This document shows positions 19,772 through 28,122 of a stretch of DNA of 64,000 nt, piece after piece. Numbering within the stretch: position 1 is the first letter of the stretch; each line of letters opens with the position of its first letter. The DNA comes from Lusitaniella coriacea LEGE 07157. GTDB lineage: Bacteria > Cyanobacteriota > Cyanobacteriia > Cyanobacteriales > Spirulinaceae. Under the pieces are notes generated by a model. The model was not told where the DNA came from. It saw only the letters and a list, made by a program, of their open reading frames with translations, and did no database searches. The stretch lies in the NCBI RefSeq assembly GCF_015207425.1, contig NZ_JADEWZ010000006.1, positions 62,001 through 126,000 on the forward strand, in the 5' to 3' direction. A program made the translations under genes and the position numbers.

Positions 19772-20119
19772 ATGTCTCAAATCAAACTCAATTTAGCCCA
19801 AGGTTCCGTTTCTTTTGCCTTTTCTCCTGAATCCGCACGAGATTTAAAAGAAGCACTCTCTACATTAATGCAAAGCTTAAAGACCATTGCCGCTAAGACC
19901 GCCGCAGGCAGAAGTCGCCCCAAACCCAAGCCTTCAATGGAATATCGCCACACGGGGGATGTTTTTCTTGAGATATTTTGCAATCCGAATATTTACCCCA
20001 GCCCTTTTTCTGCAAAAGTTTTAGTGACCCTCCGAGACGAACGCATCCGATTGAGTACAGAAGCAGAACTGACTCGCGTGATTGAAGATGTTAACCACTA
20101 CATCGAACAAGCAGAATAA
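19772..20119 (+). CDS. Conserved small hypothetical protein
   Basis: A 115-residue protein that I cannot assign. It is predicted soluble. An N-terminal strand and helix (MSQIKLNLAQGSVSFAFSPE, then ARDLKEALSTLMQSL) lead to a lysine/proline linker and a beta-rich C-terminus (VFLEIFCNPNIYPSPFSAKVLVTLRDERIRLS) ending in an acidic helix. The mixture of alternating hydrophobic strands and absence of low-complexity sequence argue for a real gene. It is alone on its strand between the hetZ-like gene and the cyclase gene. Confidence 0.72.
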   Translation: MSQIKLNLAQGSVSFAFSPESARDLKEALSTLMQSLKTIAAKTAAGRSRPKPKPSMEYRHTGDVFLEIFCNPNIYPSPFSAKVLVTLRDERIRLSTEAELTRVIEDVNHYIEQAE

Positions 20120-20580
20120 TTGGCAGTTATAGCAGTCGCCATAACAGTTAGGACATCCCAATTCACAGCATCTCTCTCCCCCAGCTCCCCCAGCTCCCCC
20201 AGCTCACCTTCACCGATGTCCTAATACTCCTGGCTATAGCTATAAATCCCCTGGAGTTGGGGAATGAAGAGAACAGTCAATCTCTATATTTTAAGGTTTC
20301 CGCGATCGCGCCGCGCGTTCTGTCGAGGAGTGAGATGGATCGCCGCGATCGCGTTATATTTGCGATAAAATCCGATTAGCACTCAGGTGTCAGCCATCAG
20401 ATGTTTTAATCTCAATGCGTAGTGCTAATATTCTCTCACCTCGTCACCCCGTCACCTCTGTATTCCCAAGTTAAATGTGTAGCAGCTTATTTCTCAGCCT
20501 GCCTTAAGAAAAATGTTGTACAAATAACGTGAATAGGGTGCAAAAAATGCCATGTTTTTGACTCAAAATGGGAGACGGCT
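20120..20580. other. Spacer with C-rich tandem repeat
   Basis: A 461 bp spacer without a gene. At about 20175-20205 the 10-mer CCCCCAGCTC is repeated in tandem three to four times; similar pyrimidine-rich strings recur in other spacers of the window on the opposite strand (near 44650 and 52505). The rest carries several HIP1 octamers and low-complexity text. GGAG at 20571-20574 serves as ribosome site for the cyclase. Confidence 0.5.
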
Positions 20581-22017
20581 TTGGACTCTATGCGTAACTT
20601 TTTTCCAATTTTTACCTTATTTCAAGCTCGACTCTCACGCTACATTGTTTTGTGGGTTTTTGCGAGCATTATTGTCATTGAGTTTATTATTCTAATTCCT
20701 TCTTACTTTGCAGAAGAAAAACGACAACTAGAGAAACTAGAAAGTATTTCTGAAGCAACTGTAGACTCGATCAAAACATTAACACAGCAAGAAGAAATCA
20801 CTTCTAATAATGTTAAAGCTCAACTAGAACAGATTGTCTATCAATCAAAAGTCATTCGAGGCATTGCGATTTATACAACAGATGGGAAATTAATTCAAAC
20901 CTTGGGAGAATCGCCTCAGCTTTCCTTTTCCGACTTACGAAATTCAGATATGCTTCACAAACGCAATAGCAAAGGAAACCGCTATGATGTGGGTTGGTCG
21001 AATACAATGTTGCCGGGAGATTGGATATTAATTATTCGCCACGATGCTTCGGAAGTTCAGACAAAACTTAATTTTTTTATTCTTCGCATCGCTGTTCTCG
21101 TTCTGATTATATCGGCGTTTGTTACTTCAGTCACAATGATTGTTTTGGGTGCAACTGTTATCGTTCCCATTTTGAGACTTCGGGATAACTTACAAACAGC
21201 AGGATATACCTTAAGTCAGGATAGAACTGATTGCGAACTTCATACAATATCCGAGCAGCGTAAAGACGAATTAGGCGAAGTGATGCGAGCATTCCAAGAG
21301 ATGTTCGATCGCGTGTCTCGTGAAATTTCTCGACGAAAAGAAAGCGAAGAAAAATTACGAATCGAACAAGAAAAAGCAGAAAACCTATTACTCAATATTT
21401 TACCCCAACCTATTGCAGAACAATTAAAAGAAAAACAAAGTACGATTGCTAAAGGGTTCTCAGAAGTCACCATTTTATTTGCCGATATCGTTGGATTTAC
21501 CGAACTCTCTGCAAAAGTCGAACCGGAAGAACTTGTCAGTTTATTGAATAAAATTTTTTCCGCTTTCGATTGCTTAACAGAGAAACACGGATTGGAAAAA
21601 ATCAAGACAATTGGGGATAGTTACATGGTTGCTGCGGGTTTACCCATTCCTCAATCCGATCATGCGGACGCGATCGCGGATATGGCATTAGATATGCAAA
21701 AAGAGATTTATAATTTTCCTATCCTATACGGTACAAAACTCCGCATTCGCATTGGCATCAATACTGGTCCCGTTGTTGCAGGGGTGATTGGAACCAAAAA
21801 GTTTATCTACGATTTGTGGGGAGATGCGGTGAACGTTGCGAGTCGCATGGAATCTCAAGGATTGCCAGATTGCATTCAAGTCACTGAAGAGACGTATCAG
21901 CGCCTACAAACGCGCTATCACTGCAAAGAACGGGGTTATATCAAAATTAAAGGCAAGGGACTGATGCAGACGTATTTATTATTGAGTAAAAAGGCACATT
22001 CTGAACCCTCTCCTTGA
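20581..22017 (+). CDS. Membrane class III adenylate cyclase
   Basis: A 478-residue membrane protein. A helix at about 18-42, an extracytoplasmic sensor region to about 160 and a second helix at about 168-195 are followed by a HAMP-like segment and a short coiled coil. The catalytic domain (about 285-465) has the metal-binding FADIVGFTELS, the substrate lysine in EKIKTIGDSYM and the aspartate in YDLWGDAVNVASRME. The Lys/Asp pair predicts ATP as substrate, hence cAMP production. TTG 20581 has GGAG 6 nt upstream; ATG 20590 is an alternative giving three fewer residues. In cyanobacteria such cyclases respond to light, bicarbonate or stress. Confidence 0.92.
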   Translation: MDSMRNFFPIFTLFQARLSRYIVLWVFASIIVIEFIILIPSYFAEEKRQLEKLESISEATVDSIKTLTQQEEITSNNVKAQLEQIVYQSKVIRGIAIYTTDGKLIQTLGESPQLSFSDLRNSDMLHKRNSKGNRYDVGWSNTMLPGDWILIIRHDASEVQTKLNFFILRIAVLVLIISAFVTSVTMIVLGATVIVPILRLRDNLQTAGYTLSQDRTDCELHTISEQRKDELGEVMRAFQEMFDRVSREISRRKESEEKLRIEQEKAENLLLNILPQPIAEQLKEKQSTIAKGFSEVTILFADIVGFTELSAKVEPEELVSLLNKIFSAFDCLTEKHGLEKIKTIGDSYMVAAGLPIPQSDHADAIADMALDMQKEIYNFPILYGTKLRIRIGINTGPVVAGVIGTKKFIYDLWGDAVNVASRMESQGLPDCIQVTEETYQRLQTRYHCKERGYIKIKGKGLMQTYLLLSKKAHSEPSP

Positions 22018-22022
22018 TGAAG

Positions 22023-22667
22023 CTATAACTCAGCATTGAGAGTTGCGCCTATTTTATCGGCAATTCCAGCAATCCAATTTTCGTCTTGTTTTGTATAACT
22101 GCGCGGTGCATTAGCGCCTAAAATTAAGACCGCGCGATCGCGCACTGGTTGGCAAATGACTCCTTGGGTATTCTCCGGTAAGTAATCGAATTCAATCCGT
22201 CCCGGATAAATCTTCAAATCCACAAGATAAACAGGTTTCTGCTTTTCTAAAACCCGTTTGAGGATTGCGCCGGGTTGCACCTGTGAGTTTTTTCCCAATA
22301 CACCGCGTCGCATTAGGGTTTTGCCGTCATCGTAGAGAACGAGCGATCGCGTGACCGTATTGGTTAACAATAAACGAGAAGCCCAAGCCAGTTCGATTTT
22401 CACCCCATCGGGTAAATCCGGGTCTAACTCAAACCCTTCTTCTCCTGCCAAAGTTACCACATCGGGCGATCGCGGTTGAACCTGCTGCCAAATTAATCCC
22501 GTTAAAATCAACACCGCACAAAGAATTACCCCCAACACATCAGAACGCGACTGACTCCCAGTCACTTCAATCGCCAGCAAGCGGTTGACCAGCAGCAGGA
22601 TTCCCCCTAAGCTACCGACAAATAGGGGTAATCGCCGCAAAATTCGATTCGGGTCGGATTTGGTCAT
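22023..22667 (-). CDS. Cofactor assembly of complex C subunit B-like (CCB) membrane protein
   Basis: A 214-residue protein with two closely spaced membrane helices at the N-terminus (about 12-30 and 42-62) and a soluble domain after. The layout and segments such as LLLTNTVTRSLVLY and GVICQPVRDRAVLILGANAPR fit the CCB2/CCB4 family, which helps attach haem c(i) to cytochrome b6. The assignment rests on overall likeness, not a catalytic motif. It converges with the cyclase gene with 5 bp between stop codons. Confidence 0.72.
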   Translation of the reverse strand: MTKSDPNRILRRLPLFVGSLGGILLLVNRLLAIEVTGSQSRSDVLGVILCAVLILTGLIWQQVQPRSPDVVTLAGEEGFELDPDLPDGVKIELAWASRLLLTNTVTRSLVLYDDGKTLMRRGVLGKNSQVQPGAILKRVLEKQKPVYLVDLKIYPGRIEFDYLPENTQGVICQPVRDRAVLILGANAPRSYTKQDENWIAGIADKIGATLNAEL

Positions 22668-22802
22668 ATCTAGCGGGATTATTTGGGTTGCAAACGCATC
22701 GTTAAGGGAAGGCAGATGGCAGATGGCAGGAGGCAGAAGGGAAAAAGATTTAAGGCGATAGCAATCGGAAACAAAGTTTTTTGGATAAAGCCTTGATATC
22801 GT

Positions 22803-22823
22803 GTAGGGTGGGCATCGCCCACC
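22803..22823. repeat. Lone GGTGGGC-GCCCACC palindrome
   Basis: A small palindrome, GGTGGGC (22807-22813), ATC, GCCCACC (22817-22823), preceded by GTA. The same sequence forms the ends of the three long repeats at 58-60 kb. Here it stands alone in the 266 bp spacer between the CCB-like gene and rpaB, so it is probably a remnant end of that family. Confidence 0.55.
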
Positions 22824-22933
22824 AGCGTTGAGTCAGTGTATTCAGCTTAAGACTATTTCACTAATCCCTCACCGCGTCTCCTCGTCCCCGCGTCAACCTC
22901 AATCAAAAAAACGGTGCTGCTTTCAAATTCAGC

Positions 22934-23665
22934 CTACTTCTCCTCTCCGGGTTCGAGAATGCGTTGGAACAGATATCCCGTTCCCCTGGCGGTTAAAATT
23001 AACTCCGGATTGCTGGGATCGTCCTCTAATTTGGCACGAAGGCGAGAAATATGGACATCTACCACGCGAGTATCTACATGACGTTCGGGAGTATATCCCC
23101 AAACTTCCTGCAAAATTTCGGATCGCGAAAAGGCTTCCCCAGAACGACTGACAAGCAATTCCAGCAAGCTAAACTCCATTCCCGTCAAGCGAATGCGTTC
23201 GTCGCCTTTATAAACCTGCCGTTTGTTGGTGTCGATTTTAATCGAACCCACTTGAATGACCCCGGAACTGGGAATTCCCGGACTGCCATTCTTTTCCACT
23301 CGCCGAAGAACCGAACGGATGCGCGCTTCTAATTCCTTGGGGGAAAAAGGTTTGACCACATAATCGTCTGCGCCTAATTCCAAACCCGTAATTCGATCCG
23401 CCACATCACCCAGCGCCGTGAGCATGATAATGGGAATATCCGATTCCTTGCGCAATTCCTGGCAAACGCCGTAGCCGTCAAGCTTTGGCATCATAACATC
23501 TAACACAACGAGGTCGGGGTTCGCGTTGCGGAACGTTTCGATTGCTTCTTCTCCATCTGCTGCGGTGACAACATCGTATCCAATCATGGAAAGACGAGTT
23601 TCCAAAATGCGACGGATACTTGCTTCGTCATCAACAACGAGAATTTTTTCCTTATGAGTCTCCAA
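22934..23665 (-). CDS. rpaB: OmpR-family response regulator RpaB
   Basis: A 243-residue receiver plus winged-helix regulator. The N-terminus EKILVVDDEASIRRILETRLSMIG... and the C-terminus LTARGTGYLFQRI match RpaB (Ycf27) as I know it. The phospho-acceptor is the Asp in LVVLDVMMP, with TALGD and VVKPFSP completing the receiver; the DNA-binding part runs from about 140. RpaB is essential and controls high-light and photosystem genes through HLR1 sites, with the kinase NblS, not seen here. The start is TTG (23663-23665), supported by the conserved ME-x-x-KEK beginning; AAGGAG lies 11 nt upstream. It is divergent from radA. Confidence 0.93.
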   Translation of the reverse strand: METHKEKILVVDDEASIRRILETRLSMIGYDVVTAADGEEAIETFRNANPDLVVLDVMMPKLDGYGVCQELRKESDIPIIMLTALGDVADRITGLELGADDYVVKPFSPKELEARIRSVLRRVEKNGSPGIPSSGVIQVGSIKIDTNKRQVYKGDERIRLTGMEFSLLELLVSRSGEAFSRSEILQEVWGYTPERHVDTRVVDVHISRLRAKLEDDPSNPELILTARGTGYLFQRILEPGEEK

Positions 23666-23693
23666 TTAACTCAACACTCCTTATTGACGATGG

Positions 23694-23722
23694 ATTACTA
23701 ATTTTTAAGTTAAATTACTAAT
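23694..23722. promoter_or_regulatory. Direct repeat ATTACTAAT upstream of rpaB
   Basis: ATTACTAAT occurs at 23694-23702 and again at 23714-23722, 20 bp apart, about 30-60 bp upstream of the rpaB start and in the shared spacer with radA. Two-turn spacing of an identical 9-mer suits an OmpR-type dimer, but the sequence does not match the HLR1 consensus well. Autoregulation is only a suggestion. Confidence 0.2.
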
Positions 23723-23906
23723 GACTGGTTATTTCTAGAATATCCTGTTACGAGGCGATCTTCAGCGCAAACCCGGCTTTGAACTGTCGATTTAAAAGGT
23801 TTTTAAGGTTTGCTTAATTGTTAAGATTTATTTAAAAATTGAATTCTTTTATAAAAATTTATTTTCCAATCGTCAATTTCTCAAAATCCTTTAAGAAACT
23901 TTAACA

Positions 23907-25442
23907 ATGCCTAAATCTCGAACGATTCATGTTTGCAATGAGTGCGGAACAGAATCACCCCAGTGGTTTGGTAAGTGTCCGGGATGCGGAACTTACGGTT
24001 CCCTTGAAGAACAAACCATCGCTGCTTCAGAGTCTTCGAGTTTGGGCGGTCGGGGAGGTTGGCAGTCTACCACGCGATCGTCTCGCAAATCAAAAGGTGC
24101 GCCTCAACCAAGAGCGTCTCTCAAATTTTCCCAAATTGCAGAGGACGTACAAACCCGCTTTCCTTCGGGATATGGGGAGTTAGATCGGGTTTTGGGGGGG
24201 GGAATCGTACCGGGGTCTTTGGTGCTAATTGGCGGCGATCCCGGCATCGGGAAGTCAACGCTATTGCTGCAAACGGCAAACAAATTATCCAAAGCGCATC
24301 GCGTCCTTTATGTGAGTGCGGAGGAGTCGGGACAGCAGGTGAAGTTGCGCGCTTCCCGTTTGGGAGTGGGAACAATTGCCGTTTCCCAAGAGGAGGAAAA
24401 GAACGGCAAGTCGTCGAAAACACCCCATGCCGATCCCAATCTGTTCGTTTTGCCAGAGACGGATTTAGAGGAAATTTTGCGGGAATTGGAATCTCTCAAA
24501 CCCCAAATGGCGGTGATTGATAGCATTCAAACCATTTATCTTTCCTCTTTGAGTTCTGCACCGGGTTCGGTGGCACAAGTACGTGAATGTACGTCTGCAT
24601 TGATGCGAGTGGGCAAGCGGGAGAATATTACCCTTTTGATTGTGGGTCATGTTACCAAAGAGGGCGCGATCGCGGGCCCTAGAGTTTTAGAACACCTCGT
24701 CGATACCGTCCTTTACTTTGAGGGGGATCGCTACGCCTCGCACCGCCTCCTGCGTTCGGTGAAAAACCGCTTCGGTTCCACCCACGAAATCGGCATTTTT
24801 GAAATGGTCGAACACGGCTTGCAGGAGGTTCTCAACCCCTCAGAACTGTTTTTAGGCAATCGGGACGAATTTGCCCCTGGAACTGCTACCGTCGTTGCTT
24901 GCGAAGGGACGCGCCCTCTGGTGGTTGAATTGCAAGCCCTTGTGAGTCCCACCAGCTACTCTTCACCTCGCCGTTCCACTACGGGAGTGGACTACGGACG
25001 CTTGCAACAAATCCTCGCGGTTTTGGAAAAACGGGTGGGGATTCCCCTCTCCAAACTCGATGCCTATGTTGCCTCTGCCGGGGGATTGGGGGTTGCCGAA
25101 CCCGCTGCCGATTTAGGGATTGCCGTTTCTGTTGTCGCCAGTTTCCGCGATCGCGTGGTCGATCCTCGCACCGTCCTCATTGGCGAAGTGGGATTGGGTG
25201 GGCAAGTGCGCCTGGTTTCTCAAATGGAACTCCGGTTGAAAGAATCAGCTAAACTCGGCTTTAAACGAGCAATTGTCCCCAAAGGACAAGCCTTTCCCGA
25301 CGATTTGGGTATTGAAATTCTGCCCGTGGGCAAAGTCCTCGATGCCATTATTGCCGCAATTCCCCCCCAACCGCGCTTCGGGAGTATGCCGCCAATGGAG
25401 GAAGATGAGGAGATGGACGAGTTGCAAAATGGCGAGTATTGA
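23907..25442 (+). CDS. radA: DNA repair protein RadA
   Basis: A 511-residue RadA/Sms. The N-terminal zinc finger has C10, C13, C24 and C27 (CNECG ... CPGCG). The RecA-like ATPase has the Walker A GGDPGIGKST near 108-117, VIDSIQTIY as Walker B, and the family-specific KNRFG motif near 286. The C-terminal third is the Lon-protease-like domain without protease function. RadA drives branch migration in recombination and is needed in transformation and fork repair. The last 20 residues are acidic and specific to this branch. A linker of about 40 residues after the zinc finger is longer than in E. coli. Confidence 0.96.
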   Translation: MPKSRTIHVCNECGTESPQWFGKCPGCGTYGSLEEQTIAASESSSLGGRGGWQSTTRSSRKSKGAPQPRASLKFSQIAEDVQTRFPSGYGELDRVLGGGIVPGSLVLIGGDPGIGKSTLLLQTANKLSKAHRVLYVSAEESGQQVKLRASRLGVGTIAVSQEEEKNGKSSKTPHADPNLFVLPETDLEEILRELESLKPQMAVIDSIQTIYLSSLSSAPGSVAQVRECTSALMRVGKRENITLLIVGHVTKEGAIAGPRVLEHLVDTVLYFEGDRYASHRLLRSVKNRFGSTHEIGIFEMVEHGLQEVLNPSELFLGNRDEFAPGTATVVACEGTRPLVVELQALVSPTSYSSPRRSTTGVDYGRLQQILAVLEKRVGIPLSKLDAYVASAGGLGVAEPAADLGIAVSVVASFRDRVVDPRTVLIGEVGLGGQVRLVSQMELRLKESAKLGFKRAIVPKGQAFPDDLGIEILPVGKVLDAIIAAIPPQPRFGSMPPMEEDEEMDELQNGEY

Positions 25443-25495
25443 ATTTAGAGTTTTCCAGAGAGTATATTGCGATCGCGCAACTTTAAAATACCCCT

Positions 25496-26292
25496 ATGGC
25501 AACGAAAACATCGAACTACTCCCCTCCCGTTGACCAACTCCTCTCCTACGGCGATTGTCGCGAAATAAAGGAAATGCCTGACTACCCTGCGAAATTTAGG
25601 TTCAGCGAGGAGCATATTCCCGATTTAATTCGCATGGCAACAGATCCCGAAATAGCCTGGGCAGATTCAGAAAGTCTGGAGGTTTGGGCGAACATTCACG
25701 CTTGGCGCGCTTTGGGGCAACTCCACGCCGAAGCGGCAATCGAACCCCTCATTTCCCTCTTCTGGAACGCTGAAGATGACGACTGGTTGATAGAAGAAAT
25801 GCCAACGGTGTTTGGCAACATTGGGACAGCAGCAACTCCCGCATTAACCGCCTATTTCCAGAAAAAATCTAACCATCTCTATCCTCGTGTCACTGCTGCT
25901 GCCTGTTTAACCAAAATCGCGCAGAAATTTTCTGAAGTTCGTTTGGAATGCATTACAATCCTTGCCGAACAACTCGACGCTAGCGCGGGTAACCACCCAG
26001 GAATCAACGGTTTTTGGTCAACGATCTGATCGATCTTCAAGCAGTAGAAGCCGCGCCTACCATTCAGCAAGCCTACGAAGAACAGCGAGTTGAATTATTT
26101 GCTGCGGGGTACTGGAATGACGTTCAAGTTGAGTTGGGATTAAAGACTCGCATGGAAATTTTGGCAGAAGAAGCCGCGCGACCGGATTTTTCCCATCGCC
26201 TGCGTCCCGAACAGAATGCAAAACGTTCTGCCAAGGGTGGATTTGGCACGTCAAAAACAGGCAGTAAAACGAAGAAAAAGAAAAAACGCTAA
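25496..26292 (+). pseudogene. HEAT-like repeat protein gene with frameshift
   Basis: The first frame (25496-26029) encodes helical repeats resembling PBS-lyase/HEAT or DUF1186 proteins (IPDLIRMATDPEIAWADS, EAAIEPLISLFWNAEDDDW, GTAATPALTAYFQKKS). At the T-run 26011-26015 the sense continues in another frame: NGF is followed by LVNDLIDLQAVEAAPTIQQAYE, then a basic tail KTKKKKKR ending at 26292. One extra T would join the two into a single protein of about 265 residues. It may be a real one-base deletion, a sequencing error or a slippage site. The VOC gene starts 3 nt after the end, suggesting an operon. Confidence 0.75.
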
Positions 26293-26295
26293 TTT

Positions 26296-26775
26296 ATGGA
26301 AACCCCTCAACCCCAAGACGAACTCGGACTACACTTGAAACGTCCCTGTTTGGTTATCAGTGACTTGGCGCGATCGCTAACCCTATATCGCGATATTCTC
26401 GGTTTTACCCTCGACTACCAAAGCGAAGCCTCCCCCGATTCCTATCTCTATCGCGTCTTTCAGTTGCCCGCAGAGGCTCAATTGGTCTTCGCGTCTTTGA
26501 GTACGGAATACGAACCGAGAGCAATTTCCTTTGTTGAAGTCAAAGGGATCGAACTCCCACCGCCGTCGGTTCCCCATCGCGCCGCCATTGTGATTCGCGT
26601 CCCGCAACTCGCGCCAGTTATCGAAAAAATTGTCACCAGAGGCTTGGAAATCGTCGAACCCAATACCTTTAACGCCCCGCCCAATCTCCACTTCACCGAA
26701 CAGGGGTTTTGGGATGAGGACGGACATCTCATTGTTCTGTACGACATCAAAATGTTGGACGATTGTGCGGATTGA
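26296..26775 (+). CDS. VOC-superfamily (glyoxalase/dioxygenase fold) protein
   Basis: A 159-residue protein with paired beta-alpha-beta-beta-beta modules: RPCLVISDLARSLTLYRDILGFTLDYQSE at the start and APVIEKIVTRGLEIV then FWDEDGHLIVLYD at the end. This is the glyoxalase/bleomycin-resistance fold. Potential metal ligands include a Glu in module 1 and an Asp/Glu near EDGHLIVLYD, but the enzyme class cannot be fixed. It follows the frameshifted HEAT-like gene by 3 nt. Confidence 0.85.
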   Translation: METPQPQDELGLHLKRPCLVISDLARSLTLYRDILGFTLDYQSEASPDSYLYRVFQLPAEAQLVFASLSTEYEPRAISFVEVKGIELPPPSVPHRAAIVIRVPQLAPVIEKIVTRGLEIVEPNTFNAPPNLHFTEQGFWDEDGHLIVLYDIKMLDDCAD

Positions 26776-26923
26776 ACCTTGCAATAGACCCGTCTATGGC
26801 AAACTCAAAAGTAGACTGGGGGAGATTCGTTCTGACCAACCTGAAAAAGGGGTTTCAGGCCTCCTCTTTACAAGAGGAGACAGAACAAAAGACAATCGAA
26901 TTCTAAATTAATGAGAGGAGCCT

Positions 26924-27388
26924 ATGGATCGCCGTCAATTTTTAACTTGGGTTGGAGTTGGTACTTTAGCCAGTTCCCTTCCCGTTGTTCTTGCTGCTTG
27001 CAATCCCCAGAAAGACACTGAAACCGCTTCAACTCCTTCCCCCGACAATCCAGAGATCGATAAATCCGTTCGTCCCGATGGATTCCAAGCCATTGGTACC
27101 GTTGAAGAACTCGAACAAGACGGTAAAATTTTCGATCGCGCTACTAGCGCACAGCCCATTTTAGTGGTTCGCAATCCCGAAACCAATACCATTACTGCCC
27201 TCAATCCCACTTGCACCCATGCTGCTTGTACCGTTGAACTCGACGCAGCGAATCAGGTTTTAGCCTGTCCCTGTCACGGTTCTAAGTTTGCCCTCGATGG
27301 GAAAGTGCTGGCAAAACCCGCCCCCGAACCTCTTCCTGTTTTTGAAACGAAGCAAGAGGAGAATTTAGTATTAGTTAAGGTCAGTTAA
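26924..27388 (+). CDS. Rieske [2Fe-2S] lipoprotein with Tat-type signal
   Basis: A 154-residue exported protein. The N-terminus has a twin arginine (RRQF at 3-6), a hydrophobic stretch and a lipobox LAAC with C26, so it should be exported folded and lipid-anchored. The Rieske cluster ligands are C97 and H99 (CTH) and C115 and H118 (CPCH), with C102 and C117 placed for the stabilising disulphide. It is too short for a cytochrome b6f Rieske subunit, which has a membrane helix and longer domain, so it is probably an auxiliary electron carrier. The stop codon overlaps the start of ureG by one base. Confidence 0.9.
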   Translation: MDRRQFLTWVGVGTLASSLPVVLAACNPQKDTETASTPSPDNPEIDKSVRPDGFQAIGTVEELEQDGKIFDRATSAQPILVVRNPETNTITALNPTCTHAACTVELDAANQVLACPCHGSKFALDGKVLAKPAPEPLPVFETKQEENLVLVKVS

Positions 27389-27984
27389 TGAGTACATTTC
27401 GCGTCGGAATTGCAGGGCCCGTGGGTTCGGGAAAAACAGCTTTATTGGATGCCCTTTGCAAGCAGTTGCGCCAAGAGTATCAAATTGCCGTGGTTACGAA
27501 TGACATTTATACTCAGGAAGACGCACAGTTTTTAGTCCGTTCTCAGGCATTAGAGCGCGATCGAATTCTTGGGGTAGAAACAGGCGGTTGTCCCCATACA
27601 GCAATTCGGGAAGATGCCTCTATGAATTTAACTGCGATTGAGGAGTTGGAAAGGCGTTTCAATCCTCTAGACCTCGTTTTTCTCGAAAGTGGGGGAGATA
27701 ATCTCGCCGCAACGTTTAGTCCAGAATTAGTGGATTTGACCCTTTACGCGATCGATGTCGCCGCAGGGGATAAAATTCCCCGTAAAGGAGGGCCTGGTAT
27801 TACGAAGTCCGATCTTCTGGTGATTAATAAAATCGATCTTGCGCCCTTTGTTGGTGCGGATTTAGAGGTGATGGCAAGAGATGCCAAGAAGATGCGCGGC
27901 GACAAGCCTTTCGTTTTTACCAATATGAAGACTCAGAAGGGGTTGGATGTTGTCGTCAATTTTATCCGCGATCGTAAAATTTGA
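27388..27984 (+). CDS. ureG: Urease accessory GTPase UreG
   Basis: A 198-residue SIMIBI-class GTPase. The P-loop GPVGSGKT is at 9-16; [13 protein letters not shown] includes the Cys-Pro-His metal-binding motif, followed by [21 protein letters not shown] and NKIDLAP. UreG passes nickel to urease with UreD/F/H using GTP. None of those partners, nor the urease subunits, is in the window. Its ATG shares the A of the TAA stop of the Rieske gene (TAATG), so the two are translationally coupled, which is an unusual pairing. Confidence 0.95.
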   Translation: MSTFRVGIAGPVGSGKTALLDALCKQLRQEYQIAVVTNDIYTQEDAQFLVRSQALERDRILGVETGGCPHTAIREDASMNLTAIEELERRFNPLDLVFLESGGDNLAATFSPELVDLTLYAIDVAAGDKIPRKGGPGITKSDLLVINKIDLAPFVGADLEVMARDAKKMRGDKPFVFTNMKTQKGLDVVVNFIRDRKI

Positions 27985-28122
27985 GGGTGTAATGCCCTAT
28001 TGCAGCACACGCAGTTTTTTTCTCCCGTCAGAGTTATAGAATAAGTGAGATAGTCTTCTATGTCTTTCCTACAATCAAAGACATCAAGGAGTTGAGGTGA
28101 TGGAAGAGAGAGAGCTTTCGCT

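Noticed and set aside
20175-20205. The CCCCCAGCTC tandem run as a regulatory array
   Set aside because: Similar pyrimidine or purine strings occur in several spacers here; most likely slippage-prone low-complexity sequence.
23694-23722. HLR1 site for RpaB
   Set aside because: The direct repeat ATTACTAAT does not match the published TTACA-type HLR1 halves closely enough; kept only as a weak regulatory note.
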